A DNA stretch of 64,000 bases from Aeromonas lusitana (GCF_002812985.1 NZ_PGCP01000014.1:83414-147413); one strand, 5' to 3'; shown: positions 1 through 8,794, numbered from the stretch's first letter. The notes: generated by a model from the letters alone, not told the origin. Program-made: numbers and translations.

Positions 1-2
1 GG

Positions 3-524
3 CGGGAATTCTTCCTGCCGCTGCCCATCGCCACCTCGGGCGGGGATTTTCGCACCTTTACCGTGGCCGTGCCCTATTACGACAATAGGGCCAGCGACAG
101 CGGGCCGCTCGCGGTGAGCGTGGGGAACCGCCATGAACAAACCAGTGCGCTTGTGCGACTCGAGGCGCTGGCCGCCAAGGACTTGCAGGAGCGACTGCCG
201 GGCATGTTGACCCGCCAGGCGCTGCGGTTGCTCAGCAAAGAGCAGCTCAGGCGCTCCGCCGCCAAGGAGGGAGGTGATGTAGGCAATATCCTGGTCGGCA
301 TCTTCAACACCTTGTCGGAGCGCGCCGATACCCGCAGCTGGCTCACGCTGCCGGCCCAGGCCTCCAGCTGGCAAGGGTCACTGCCGGCAGGGGACATCAG
401 GCTCACCCTGGGGGCGGGCAGCGCCATGCGCGAGTTGCCGCTGACCATACATGCAGGGCAAACCACGCTAGTGTGGGTGCAGCGCCTCGGCAACCGCCTG
501 ACCACCCGGGTGATGCCGCTGTAA
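3..524 (+). CDS. C-terminal part of a COG3014-family protein (5' end outside window)
   Basis: The reading frame is open from the first bases of the window, so the GTG at 63 is internal and only the last 173 or so residues are visible. It ends in TAA at 522-524. No catalytic motif is seen. The middle is a charged helical stretch and the end is beta-rich (TTLVWVQRLGNRL). The COG3014 assignment comes from position: such proteins sit directly before ycfL and lpoB in Aeromonas and Vibrio, exactly as here. Its role is unknown, though the context suggests an envelope protein made with the LpoB peptidoglycan-synthase activator. Family call moderately sure, function unknown. Confidence 0.6.
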   Translation, partial: REFFLPLPIATSGGDFRTFTVAVPYYDNRASDSGPLAVSVGNRHEQTSALVRLEALAAKDLQERLPGMLTRQALRLLSKEQLRRSAAKEGGDVGNILVGIFNTLSERADTRSWLTLPAQASSWQGSLPAGDIRLTLGAGSAMRELPLTIHAGQTTLVWVQRLGNRLTTRVMPL

Positions 525-633
525 GTCCAAGCGAATGAGGAGCCTCGCCCGCACTGTGCGGCGCGAGCCCACCATGATTGTTGCCCCGACGGGGCTAAGA
601 GCGCCCGCCCCGTGGCGCGCGCAAGGAGACGAG

Positions 634-1038
634 ATGATGAAAGCCTATGGTGCGGCCCTTGGCCTGATGCTGCTGTTGTCTGCCTGCAGCACCAATACCT
701 CCGGCGTGGCCCTCTATGCTCCGGCGGGGGGCGCGGCTACCCTGGAGACCCACAACAGCTCCCTGGATGCGACCCTGACCGAGCAGAGCCGCCGTCAGCA
801 AAATGGCTTGCTGCAGGTCAACGTGATCCTGGCCAACACACAGTCCGGGGACAACCATCTGCAATACCTGTTCTACTGGTACGATGGCAGCGGTCAGGAG
901 CTGGCCAGCGATGGTCGCGGCTGGACCCCCATCAAGCTCCACGGTTATCAGAGCCGTACCCTGTCTGCCCTGGCGCCCAATGAGAGCGCCCAGGGGTACA
1001 GGGTCTATGTACGCGAAGTGATTGAGGAATCGAACTGA
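634..1038 (+). CDS. ycfL: YcfL family lipoprotein
   Basis: A 134-residue lipoprotein. The signal peptide ends in a lipobox, LLLSAC, with the lipidated Cys near residue 19. The mature part is a beta-rich YcfL domain containing YLFYWYDGSGQEL, typical of the family (E. coli YcfL is about 125 residues). I chose ATG 634 because AGGAG lies at the right distance upstream; a second ATG follows at 637. An in-frame upstream extension to 535 lacks a ribosome site. The stop overlaps the lpoB start by one base (TGATG), so the two are translationally coupled. The molecular role is not established; the partnership with LpoB suggests the outer-membrane side of cell wall synthesis. Confidence 0.82.
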   Translation: MMKAYGAALGLMLLLSACSTNTSGVALYAPAGGAATLETHNSSLDATLTEQSRRQQNGLLQVNVILANTQSGDNHLQYLFYWYDGSGQELASDGRGWTPIKLHGYQSRTLSALAPNESAQGYRVYVREVIEESN

Positions 1039-1634
1039 TGAAAATGAATCATGCCCTGCTGATATTGAGCGGTGCCCTGCTGCTCGGCGGCTGCTCCAGC
1101 ACCACCGTCAGCTATGGCGATCCGACCGAAACCGAGACGGTGACCGTGGATTACGGCTCAAGCGACCTGCAGGCCATCGCCGACAAGATGGCGGACTCCA
1201 TGCTGAGCTCGCCGGCCACCAGCGAGATCACCGCCGGTGGCCGTCCAGTGATGTTCATGGACTCCATCCGCAACAAGACCTCGGAGCACATCGACACCGA
1301 GGCCATCACAGACACCCTGCGCACCAAGCTGCTGCGTTCCGGCAAGTTCCGCTTCGTCGACATGAGCAAGGTGAGCGCGGTCAAGCAGCAGCTCGAATAC
1401 CAGCAGGGCAGCGGCATGGTGGATCCTGCGACCATGGTGCGGCTCGGCAAGCAGACCGGCGCCCGCTACATGGTCTATGGCAACCTCGCCAGCATCGTCA
1501 AGGACAATGGCAAGGTGAAGGACGTCTACTACCAGATGACCATGAACCTGATGGATCTGGAGAACGGCGAGCTGCTCTGGGCCGATCAGAAAGAGATCCG
1601 CAAGCAGGCGAAGAAATCCACTTTTGGCTGGTGA
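1038..1634 (+). CDS. lpoB: Penicillin-binding protein activator LpoB
   Basis: Outer-membrane lipoprotein that in enterobacteria reaches through the peptidoglycan to stimulate PBP1B. The 198-residue protein has a signal peptide with lipobox LLLGGC, a short linker after the lipid anchor (the E. coli protein, about 213 residues, has a longer disordered one), and the LpoB globular domain with DKMADSMLSS, MDSIRNKTSEHIDTE and GARYMVYGNL. It overlaps ycfL by one base and ycfN by eleven, so the four genes from the window start to 2508 look like one operon. Whether it pairs with PBP1b or PBP1a in this organism cannot be read from the sequence. Confidence 0.88.
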   Translation: MKMNHALLILSGALLLGGCSSTTVSYGDPTETETVTVDYGSSDLQAIADKMADSMLSSPATSEITAGGRPVMFMDSIRNKTSEHIDTEAITDTLRTKLLRSGKFRFVDMSKVSAVKQQLEYQQGSGMVDPATMVRLGKQTGARYMVYGNLASIVKDNGKVKDVYYQMTMNLMDLENGELLWADQKEIRKQAKKSTFGW

Positions 1635-2508
1635 GAAAGACCGGTGGGCAGGGGCCCTGCACGGGCGGCGCGGGGATCTGGCGGAGCTGGCCCTGCTCGC
1701 CAGCCTGCCGACTCCCTGGCGTGAGGGGCGCCTCGAGCCCCTGAACCTGGGTCTCACCAATGGCAACTACCGACTGCACCTGGCCACGGGGGAAAGCTAT
1801 TTCTTGCGGTGCGGGCACCCGGATCCCCTGCGCCTTGGCATCGACCGGGCCACCGAGTGGCAGCTCTATCAAGGCGCCATGGGGCAGGGCATCGCCTTGC
1901 CCTGTCATCACAGCGATCCGGGCTCGGGCCTGATGTTGTTGGACTGGTGCGACGAGCCGAACTGGGCACAGGCGCCGCCGCCCCCCGCCGAGCAGCCAGC
2001 CTTGCTGGCCGAGGTGCTCGGCCGCATGCACCGCTTGGCGCTGCCTCCCGTGGTGATGGCGGTGCGGGCCCACGCGGACGGCTATCGGGGGAGGCTGGCC
2101 CGGATCCCGGACTGGCTGCCGGCCCTTGAGCGGGGGCTGCTCGCGAGCCGTGAGCCGGACGATTGCTGGCTTCCTTGCCATCATGATCTCAATCCGGCTA
2201 ATTTGTTGGGACCCAAGCCCTGGGTCATCGACTGGGAGTACGGCGCCGCCGGTCATCCCGGGTTCGAACTCGCCGGCATAGTGCGCACCCATGGTTGGAG
2301 CAAAGAGCAGCAGCGCCAGTTGGAGAGCTGCTATCTTGAAGGCAGGGAAGGCGCTCATAAGCTGCTCAATGGCAAAGGATTTCAGGCCGATGCCTTCCTG
2401 CCATGGGTCGATTACATCGGCCTGCTGTGGGGGCTCTTGATGGCCGAGCAACAGCCAGGGCCCGATTATCAGGCCCTGATCGACAAGAACCGCCAGCGCC
2501 TGGAATAG
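1624..2508 (+). CDS. thiK: YcfN/ThiK-like thiamine kinase, APH fold
   Basis: A 294-residue aminoglycoside-phosphotransferase-fold kinase. In E. coli the orthologue ThiK (YcfN) phosphorylates salvaged thiamine with ATP. The catalytic loop is CHHDLNPANLL and the metal-binding segment is VIDWEYGAAGHP, both intact. The N-lobe contains LGLTNGNYRL. The start used is TTG 1624, inside the lpoB 3' end; no in-frame ATG or GTG follows soon, so the N-terminus is uncertain by several residues. The lpoB-ycfN order is the same as in enterobacteria. Choline or another small alcohol as substrate cannot be excluded. Confidence 0.75.
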   Translation: MAGEKDRWAGALHGRRGDLAELALLASLPTPWREGRLEPLNLGLTNGNYRLHLATGESYFLRCGHPDPLRLGIDRATEWQLYQGAMGQGIALPCHHSDPGSGLMLLDWCDEPNWAQAPPPPAEQPALLAEVLGRMHRLALPPVVMAVRAHADGYRGRLARIPDWLPALERGLLASREPDDCWLPCHHDLNPANLLGPKPWVIDWEYGAAGHPGFELAGIVRTHGWSKEQQRQLESCYLEGREGAHKLLNGKGFQADAFLPWVDYIGLLWGLLMAEQQPGPDYQALIDKNRQRLE

Positions 2509-2602
2509 GCCTGGCCCCTGAATTCAAGGGGATGGCGCCCCGGTGTCACACCCGAACAACGAGCCCTGAACGACGCTAGTTTCTCAACGATTGGAGGCAT
2601 GC

Positions 2603-3463
2603 ATGCGAACCACCTTCTCATGGCGTCAACCGCGCAGCTGGAGCCTGTTGCTGCTCTGCCTGCTGCTGACGGGCTGCGCTACCCGGGTCATCTACTACTG
2701 GCTCGATTCCGCCATCGTCTGGCAACTGGATGACTACTTCTCCCTGGATCGCAGCCAGAAGAAGCTGCTGGATACCGAGGTCAAGGGGCTGATGGCCTGG
2801 CACCGCCAGCACGAGCTGCCCATCTATGCCCGGGATCTGGATGCCCTGGCCAAGGCGGTGGCGAGCCCCATGAGTCCGGAGCAGGTCGCCGTGCATCTGG
2901 ACAAGACCCAGGCCAGCCTGACCCGCACCCTGGAGAACGCCATTCCCCGTACAGTGCGCCTCGCCCGTACCCTGACCGACGCCCAGGTGGCCCACTTCAT
3001 GGGGGACAGGGTGAAGCGCCAGGAGGAGCGTCAGCACGACTTCGCCACCGAGTCCAAGGCCGAGATGCTCAAGGGCTTTCGGGAGAAGATGAACGAGCGG
3101 CTGGTGTTCTGGATTGGCAAGGTCAAGCCGGCCCAGGAACCGCTTATCGCCCAGTGGGCCGAGTGGCAATACGAGATGATGGGCCCCTGGCTCGAGTTTC
3201 AGGGGGCCTGGACCAAGGAGCTGGAGCGCTTGATGAAGCAGCGCCAGAGCCCGGACTTTGGCAAGGAGCTGACCCGCTTGCTGCAACAGGGTGACGGCCT
3301 GATGGATGGGCGCTTCACCGGTTATACGGACCAGTCTCGCCAGCGCACCATCAAGTGGCTGAGCGATCTCAGTCAGTCGATGGATCTCTCCCAGCGCGCC
3401 CACCTCTACACCCTGCTCAAGGACTATGCCGAGGACTTCGAGGGCATGGTCGGCAAGGGCTGA
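2603..3463 (+). CDS. DUF6279 family lipoprotein
   Basis: A 286-residue putative lipoprotein. The signal peptide LLLLCLLLTGC ends in a lipobox, followed by the family signature IYYWLDSAIVWQLDDYF. The rest is predicted to be almost entirely helical and charged (KRQEERQHDFATESKAEML). ATG 2603 is preceded by GGAGG at 2593-2597; an in-frame TTG at 2591 would place that site inside the gene. It stands alone between the lpoB operon and the secDF region. DUF6279 proteins occur in many Gammaproteobacteria and have no agreed function. Family call fairly sure. Confidence 0.75.
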   Translation: MRTTFSWRQPRSWSLLLLCLLLTGCATRVIYYWLDSAIVWQLDDYFSLDRSQKKLLDTEVKGLMAWHRQHELPIYARDLDALAKAVASPMSPEQVAVHLDKTQASLTRTLENAIPRTVRLARTLTDAQVAHFMGDRVKRQEERQHDFATESKAEMLKGFREKMNERLVFWIGKVKPAQEPLIAQWAEWQYEMMGPWLEFQGAWTKELERLMKQRQSPDFGKELTRLLQQGDGLMDGRFTGYTDQSRQRTIKWLSDLSQSMDLSQRAHLYTLLKDYAEDFEGMVGKG

Positions 3464-3569
3464 TAGCGCCCCTCATGGGTCACGAGGGCGGTGGGCGAGA
3501 GCCTGCCGCCCTTGTCCTTGCAGGAAGGCTATGGTAGTTTGCCCCCTCTGTTATTCGGGAATTAACTGT

Positions 3570-3998
3570 TTGAGTCGCTTGGATAAAGTGAAACTGGCCG
3601 CGATGACCCTGCTCATGGCGCTCACCTTGTTGCTCTCTACCGTGTCGGTGGAAGGGTTCAAGGCGCCCGTTCACCAGAGCGATACCGAGCAGGCGCTGGT
3701 GGTGCACGCTGCCAGTCACAGCGACGATGGGGTGGTCAAGTTCGTCGGCTCCAACCAGAATCATCTGCTGCGCCTCGAGCATTCACTGCGCAGCGACAAT
3801 GCCCCCCAGAACGTCGTCTACGAGCTGATCACGAGCTGGTCCCAGCAGGCCATTCTGCTGCTGCTGTGTGGTCTGCTGCTCTATGCAGCCCTCTTCTACC
3901 CCAAGCAGAGTTTCCGGGATAACTTCGCCACCATTCATAGCCGGCGTTTGCAGCGCCGACACCTGCAGTATCGCTTCTCCCAGAGCTTCCTCGCCTGA
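3570..3998 (+). CDS. Small two-span membrane protein upstream of secD
   Basis: About 142 residues, not recognised as a named family. It has an N-terminal hydrophobic segment after basic residues (KVKLAAMTLLMALTLLLS), an extracytoplasmic loop of about 75 residues, a second membrane span (ILLLLCGLLLYAALFY) and a strongly basic cytoplasmic tail (HSRRLQRRHLQYR). The start is uncertain: TTG 3570 has GGGA nine bases upstream, and ATG 3531 with AGGAAGG is an alternative. It lies 149 bp before secD in the same direction, and the gap holds two strong hairpins. The place resembles that of VemP ahead of secDF2 in Vibrio, but no VemP-like arrest sequence is recognisable. Confidence 0.6.
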   Translation: MSRLDKVKLAAMTLLMALTLLLSTVSVEGFKAPVHQSDTEQALVVHAASHSDDGVVKFVGSNQNHLLRLEHSLRSDNAPQNVVYELITSWSQQAILLLLCGLLLYAALFYPKQSFRDNFATIHSRRLQRRHLQYRFSQSFLA

Positions 3999-4092
3999 CC
4001 CCGATGGGGTCAGTCAGCCGTCTGTTGCCTCATCTCCTCTCTGTAGCCGTTTAGTTTTACTGAACGGTTAGGCTGTCTTGTTTCATTTTTTT
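3995..4092 (+). promoter_or_regulatory. Two tandem hairpins and a T-run between the membrane protein and secD
   Basis: Hairpin 1 (3995-4013, stem CTGACCCC/GGGGTCAG, 3-base loop) begins on the stop codon of the preceding gene. Hairpin 2 (4047-4067) has a 9-bp stem, CCGTTTAGT/ACTGAACGG with one G-T pair, and a TTT loop. A T7 tract follows at 4086-4092. It may be a terminator or attenuator, or a structured leader controlling secD translation. The T-run is too far from hairpin 2 for a textbook terminator. Confidence 0.5.
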
Positions 4093-4147
4093 GCGCGGTG
4101 CGACCTTGTGTGCGCCACGCCGCCTTCGCCTGACAGAGGCCTTTGTT

Positions 4148-5950
4148 ATGAGAAAAAAGAGTCATCTCACCCTGAACCGCATGAACATGTGGCAGTACGC
4201 CCTGCTGTTGCTCATGCTGCTCACTTTCACGTTTTACTCCCTGCCCACCTTCTTCGGTGAGCAGCCATCCCTCGGCCTGCACGGCCAGCGCAGCCTGACC
4301 GAGGCGCAGCGCACCCTGTTCGAGCAGCACAAGATCCCCCTGCTCAAGGAGGTGCAGCAGCAGGAGCGGGTCGAGCTGGTGTTCGACAGCCAGGCCGATC
4401 AGCAGCGCGCCAAGCAGTTGCTGGAGCAGGAGGGCCATGACAGCGCGGCCCTGACCCTGGAGTTCTACTCCAATGCCCCGACCTGGATAAGCCAGCTCGG
4501 CGCCGCCCCCATCAAGCTCGGGCTGGACTTGCGCGGTGGCTCCCAGCTGCTGATCGGGGTCGATCTCAGCTTCGTCATCGACAACCAGACCAAGAACCTG
4601 GTGGACTCCCTGCGCACCCAGTTTCGCGAGGCGCGCCTGCGCGGCGCCAACGTGGCTCGGGTAGCGGAAGGGGAGGTGCGCGTCATCTTGCCGGAGGCGG
4701 TGGACGAGACCCCCTGGCTCAACATCATCAAGGAGAGTGCCGGTACCCGTCAGGATCAGTGGACCCAGAAGCGCAGCGGCAACGAGCTGCGGCTGGTGAT
4801 GAGCGAGGCCGAGCGCACCCTGCTCGCCAACAACGCCGTGACCCAGAACCTGTCGATCCTGAAAAAACGGATCAACGAACTCGGCATCGTCGAGGCCTCG
4901 GTCCAGCGGCAGGGCCTGGACGGCATTCGCATCGAGCTACCCGGGGTACACAACCCGAAACAGGCCAAGGAAGTGATCGGCGCTACCGCCTCGCTCGCCT
5001 TCTATCAGGCCAAGCCGGACAGCCACTTCTTCATGGCGGATCGCAACGGTCAGGCGGTGGGCATGGCCCGCAAGCCGGTGCTGACCGGTGAGCACATCGT
5101 CGATGCTCGCGCCGGCATGGGGGAGATGGGTCAGCCTCAGGTGAGCATAGTGCTCGACACCCTGGGGGGCAGCAAGATGAACCAGTTCAGCCGCCAACAC
5201 GTGGGCAGCGCCATGGCTACCGTCTTCACCGAATACAAGACCAACAGCCAGGGCAAGCTGCGGGCCCAGAGCGAGGTGATCAACGTCGCCACCATACAGA
5301 CCGCGCTCGGCAACCAGTTCCGCATCACAGGGCTCGCCAGCGTGCCGGAAGCCCAGGAGCTCGCCATGCTGCTGCGGGCCGGCGCCCTCACCGCGCCGCT
5401 GAAGATCCTGGAGGAGCGCTCCATAGGCCCGACCCTGGGCTTGCAGAACATAGAGGCGGGCTTCACCGCCCTGGCGTTCGGCATGGCCGGCATGATGCTG
5501 TTCATGATGGCCTGGTATCGCAAGTTCGGCTGGATCGCCATCACGGCGCTCATCGGCAACTTGCTGATGCAGGTGGGCATGCTGGCGGTGTTGCCGGGGG
5601 CCGTACTGACCCTGCCGGGCATCGCCGGCCTGGTGCTCACCGTCGGCATGGCGGTGGATACCCATGTGCTCATCTTCGAGCGGATCAAGGACAGGCTGCG
5701 GGAGGGGGGCTCGTTGGCCAACGCCATCGACTTTGGTTATCGCTCGGCGTTCAGCACCATCTTCGATGCCAACATCACCACCCTGATCTGCGCCGTGGTG
5801 CTCTACTCCATCGGCTCGGGCCCGCTGCAGGGCTTCTCCATCACCCTGATCCTGGGGCTTATCTCCAGCATGGTGACCGGCATCTGGGGCACCCGCGCCA
5901 TCATCAACCCCTTGTGGGGCAAGAGCAGCGCCAAGCTGCTGAGGGTATGA
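4148..5950 (+). CDS. secD: Protein translocase subunit SecD (second-type paralogue)
   Basis: A 600-residue inner-membrane RND-family protein that, with SecF, uses the ion gradient to pull proteins across the membrane after SecA. N-terminal span near residues 15-35; large periplasmic domain with the D1 motif LGLDLRGGSQLL; P1 head; then five clustered C-terminal spans with the conserved VGMAVDTHVLIFERIKDRL. ATG 4148 is chosen by an AGAGG site and by fit of the first span (NMWQYALLLLMLLTFTFY). No yajC or tgt lies nearby, so this is not the standard yajC-secD-secF locus. It resembles the additional SecDF known in Vibrio. The coupling ion cannot be told. Confidence 0.87.
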   Translation: MRKKSHLTLNRMNMWQYALLLLMLLTFTFYSLPTFFGEQPSLGLHGQRSLTEAQRTLFEQHKIPLLKEVQQQERVELVFDSQADQQRAKQLLEQEGHDSAALTLEFYSNAPTWISQLGAAPIKLGLDLRGGSQLLIGVDLSFVIDNQTKNLVDSLRTQFREARLRGANVARVAEGEVRVILPEAVDETPWLNIIKESAGTRQDQWTQKRSGNELRLVMSEAERTLLANNAVTQNLSILKKRINELGIVEASVQRQGLDGIRIELPGVHNPKQAKEVIGATASLAFYQAKPDSHFFMADRNGQAVGMARKPVLTGEHIVDARAGMGEMGQPQVSIVLDTLGGSKMNQFSRQHVGSAMATVFTEYKTNSQGKLRAQSEVINVATIQTALGNQFRITGLASVPEAQELAMLLRAGALTAPLKILEERSIGPTLGLQNIEAGFTALAFGMAGMMLFMMAWYRKFGWIAITALIGNLLMQVGMLAVLPGAVLTLPGIAGLVLTVGMAVDTHVLIFERIKDRLREGGSLANAIDFGYRSAFSTIFDANITTLICAVVLYSIGSGPLQGFSITLILGLISSMVTGIWGTRAIINPLWGKSSAKLLRV

Positions 5951-5952
5951 CC

Positions 5953-6054
5953 ATGAGCAGAACGACACGCTTGAGTCATGGCGCCGCGCGCCGCACCGAT
6001 TGCCTCCCGCAGGAGATCCTGCATCATCCGTTGCCGAGGGTAGAACAATGCTGA
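5953..6054 (+). CDS. Candidate 33-residue small ORF bridging secD and secF
   Basis: ATG 5953 follows the secD stop by two bases and has GAGGG seven bases upstream. The 33 codons run open to TGA 6052-6054, which overlaps the secF start (ATG 6048). The peptide begins MSRTTRLSHGAARR, is basic and has no membrane span. It could simply carry ribosomes from secD into secF, or be a real microprotein. The only evidence is arrangement and ribosome-site spacing. Confidence 0.35.
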   Translation: MSRTTRLSHGAARRTDCLPQEILHHPLPRVEQC

Positions 6055-6965
6055 GAATGATCGTTGCCATGGGCCTGACCCGCTGGCGTTACATTGGTTT
6101 GTGGATGTCCGTGCTGCTGACCGTCGCCAGCATCGCCGTGCTGGCCATCAATGGCCTCTCTCTCGGGCTCGATTTCACCGGCGGTATCTTGCTGGAGTTT
6201 CGGATCCAGACCCTGAAGGAGGCCCATGAGCTCAATGCCCTGCTGAGCGCCCCCCTGGCGGGGGCGGTGGAGCTGAGCGGCGCCGGCGTCCCCGGCGAGT
6301 GGCTCATCAAGCTGCCCCCCCACGAGCTGCCCTGGCCGGCGGAGGAGTTGGCAAGCATGCTGGGCCAGCAGCTGAATCTGCCGGTGGAGCTGCTGCGCAC
6401 CACCATAGTTGGGCCTCAGGTGGGCGCCGAGCTGTTCCAGCAGGGGATGCTGGCGGTGCTGGTGGCGTCTTTGGCCATCTCGGGTTATCTCGCGGTGCGC
6501 TTCGAGTGGCGCCAGGCCATCGGCATCCTGGTGTCGGTGCTGCATGACGGCCTGGTGGCCATGGGGCTCTTGGCGCTCTTCAACATCGAGTTCGATCTCA
6601 ACGTGATTGCGGGCCTGATGGCGGTGATTGGCTATTCCTTGAACGACAGTATCGTCATCTCGGACCGGTTGCGGGATCTGCTGGGTTCACGCACCCAGAT
6701 GGGGATCCACGAGTGCTCGGACGTGGCCATCAAGGCCACCTTCAGCCGCACCATGATCACCTCGGGCACGACGCTCTTCACCGTCGGGGCCCTGCTGCTG
6801 TTCGGGGGCGATGCACTCTACGGCTTCTCCTTCACCCTGTTCGCCGGCATCCTGGTGGGGACCCTCTCTTCCATCACGGTGGCGTCCACCGTGCAGGAGC
6901 TGCTGGGCCTCTCACCCCAGGCCTATCAGAAGAAAGAGGAAGAGAGCCTGGCCGAAGCGGCCTGA
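6048..6965 (+). CDS. secF: Protein translocase subunit SecF (second-type paralogue)
   Basis: A 305-residue partner of SecD (E. coli SecF is about 323). First span WRYIGLWMSVLLTVASIAVL, then the hallmark GLDFTGGILLEF, a short periplasmic domain, and the SecF membrane block with VIGYSLNDSIVISDRLRDL and TSGTTLFTVGALLLFGG. ATG 6048 is preceded by GAGGGT. The gap of 97 bp after secD is filled by a 33-codon ORF that would couple translation. A bidirectional terminator follows at 6986-7013. With SecD it forms one of what are probably two SecDF complexes in the cell; the other would lie outside this window. Confidence 0.87.
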   Translation: MLRMIVAMGLTRWRYIGLWMSVLLTVASIAVLAINGLSLGLDFTGGILLEFRIQTLKEAHELNALLSAPLAGAVELSGAGVPGEWLIKLPPHELPWPAEELASMLGQQLNLPVELLRTTIVGPQVGAELFQQGMLAVLVASLAISGYLAVRFEWRQAIGILVSVLHDGLVAMGLLALFNIEFDLNVIAGLMAVIGYSLNDSIVISDRLRDLLGSRTQMGIHECSDVAIKATFSRTMITSGTTLFTVGALLLFGGDALYGFSFTLFAGILVGTLSSITVASTVQELLGLSPQAYQKKEEESLAEAA

Positions 6966-6985
6966 CGCGTCCTTGAGTCACCACG

Positions 6986-7013
6986 AAAAACGGGCCAGCT
7001 GGCCCGTTTTTTT
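6986..7013. terminator. Bidirectional rho-independent terminator between secF and DUF924 gene
   Basis: AAAAACGGGCC-AGCT-GGCCCGTTTTTTT: a perfect GC-rich stem with A-run and T-run on opposite sides, placed between two convergent genes. Confidence 0.9.
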
Positions 7014-7037
7014 ATCTCTCTGCGCGCTGTCGCTGTC

Positions 7038-7640
7038 CTAGAATCCGGAACCTGGCTGCTGCAAGAAGGCGGTCTCTTCTCCCTGATCTGCACGGCCCAG
7101 GATGGCGTTGCGATGGGGGAAGCGGCCGAAGCGATCGACGATCACCTGGTGGCGGCGGGCGAAATCCGCGAAGCCCTCGAAGGTGGCCTGGGCCGGGGTG
7201 CCGACCTGCTCGGCCGCCAGCGCCTCGAACAGGGCCACGCTCCTGGCCTGCTGCTCGCTGGACTCAGCATGCTCCAGCGGCAGGTAGAAGAAGACCCGGC
7301 CAAGGGGCGAGAGCGCCTTGTCCGCCCCCAGCATCAGTCCCTTCAGGCAGAGTTCTCGCGCCTTGGCATCCTGGGCGAAGGCGCCCGGGGTGCCTCTATG
7401 GATGTTGCGCGGCAGCTGATCCAGCAGCAGGATCAGCGCGAGACGCCCGACGGGCACCTCGGCCCAAGCATCCAGGGCGCCGCTGGCGGCAGCCTCGGCC
7501 AGCTCACCGAAGCGGCTCTCGAGCAGGGCATCTGTCTCGTCGCTTTTGCCCCACCAGAGCGGGGATTGGCGCTTGGCGCGGGTGGTGTCGTCGGCGTCAT
7601 CGCCAAACCAGAAATCGAGCAAAGGTTGCCAGGGCTGCAT
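7038..7640 (-). CDS. DUF924 family protein
   Basis: A 200-residue cytosolic helical protein. Family hallmarks are the start VLDFWFGD-like segment (LLDFWFGDDADDT), WWGKSDETDALLESRF, LILLLDQLPRNIHRGTP with the Asp-Gln-Leu-Pro-Arg signature, FFYLPLEHAES and the C-terminal VIDRFGRFPHRN. The fold resembles tetratricopeptide-like repeats and no enzyme activity is established. The start at 7640 is fixed by AAGGAG eight bases upstream; the open frame runs on to 7697 without another site. It is convergent with secF and shares its terminator. Confidence 0.85.
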   Translation of the reverse strand: MQPWQPLLDFWFGDDADDTTRAKRQSPLWWGKSDETDALLESRFGELAEAAASGALDAWAEVPVGRLALILLLDQLPRNIHRGTPGAFAQDAKARELCLKGLMLGADKALSPLGRVFFYLPLEHAESSEQQARSVALFEALAAEQVGTPAQATFEGFADFARRHQVIVDRFGRFPHRNAILGRADQGEETAFLQQPGSGF

Positions 7641-7879
7641 GGAAACTCCTTGGGCCGAGAGGCTCATGGGTGAAACAAGGCCAATTGGCCCTGTCATGGG
7701 GGCTGCCGAAACGGCGGCTTCTCGCTACACTGTGCCATCTTTTGCCCGAAATGAGGAAGCCCCCTGGTCACAGGCCCATGCTTGGCCGACCGGGTGGCCT
7801 TGTCCGCGAGCCCTTGTCCGTGAGGCCAATGGCGCGGGCAGGGGTGGCGGCCTCGCGACCGATATGAGGAATGCTTGAT

Positions 7880-8794
7880 ATGGCCGGAACCAGTTTGTTG
7901 GCCCTGCTCGACGATATTGCCAGCGTGCTCGATGACGTGGCCCTGATGACCAAGATGGCGGCCAAGAAGACCGCCGGCGTGCTCGGGGACGATCTCGCCC
8001 TCAACGCCGAGCAGGTGTCCGGGGTGCGGGCGGAGCGGGAGCTGCCGGTGGTGTGGGCGGTGGCCAAGGGGTCGTTTCGCAACAAGCTCATCCTGGTGCC
8101 TGCCGCCATTGCCATCAGCGTCCTGGTGCCCTGGCTCATCACCCCCTTGCTGATGTTGGGGGGCGCCTACCTCTGCTTCGAGGGCGCGGAGAAGCTGGCC
8201 CACAAGTTCCTGCCCCACGAGGCCGCGGGGGATGCGCATGCAGGCCCCATTCCTGACGATCTGGTGGCTTTCGAGCAGCAGAAGATCAAGGGGGCCATTC
8301 GCACCGATTTCATCCTCTCCGCCGAGATCATAGTGATAGCCCTCGGCACAGTGCAGGGCACCAGCCTGGGTCTGCAGATCTCGGTGGTGGCGGGCATAGC
8401 CCTGTTGATGACAGTGGGGGTCTACGGTCTGGTGGGGCTCATCGTCAAGCTCGACGACATAGGCCTGCACCTGTTGCAAAAAACGGATGCCAGCGCCCTG
8501 CGCCGCGCGTTCGGGCGAGGTCTGCTGGTGACGGCCCCCAAGCTGATGCACCTGCTGGCACTGGTCGGTACCATCGCCATGTTCATGGTCGGTGGCGGCA
8601 TCCTGGTCCACGGTTGGCCCTTCGTGCATCACCTCATCGAAGGGGTGGCCGCGAGTCTAGCTCCCTTGGCAGGGGTGGGCGCCGTGCTGGCCGCCGTGAC
8701 GCCGACCCTGCTCAACGCCCTGGTGGGCGTGCTGGCGGGCCTGGTACTGGTGCTGGCCATGACGCTGGTGAGCCGACTCAAACCCGCCAAGTAA
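7880..8794 (+). CDS. DUF808 (YedI-like) inner-membrane protein
   Basis: A 304-residue membrane protein. It opens MAGTSLLALLDDIASVLDD and continues with AAKKTAGVLGDDLALNAEQ and RELPVVWAVAKGS, the DUF808/YedI hallmark. Five or six hydrophobic segments follow (for example LVPAAIAISVLVPWLI and LVLAMTLVSRLK). ATG 7880 is preferred over ATG 7871 because AGGA at 7866 is too close to the latter. It appears monocistronic. The biochemical function of this conserved family is unknown. Confidence 0.88.
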   Translation: MAGTSLLALLDDIASVLDDVALMTKMAAKKTAGVLGDDLALNAEQVSGVRAERELPVVWAVAKGSFRNKLILVPAAIAISVLVPWLITPLLMLGGAYLCFEGAEKLAHKFLPHEAAGDAHAGPIPDDLVAFEQQKIKGAIRTDFILSAEIIVIALGTVQGTSLGLQISVVAGIALLMTVGVYGLVGLIVKLDDIGLHLLQKTDASALRRAFGRGLLVTAPKLMHLLALVGTIAMFMVGGGILVHGWPFVHHLIEGVAASLAPLAGVGAVLAAVTPTLLNALVGVLAGLVLVLAMTLVSRLKPAK

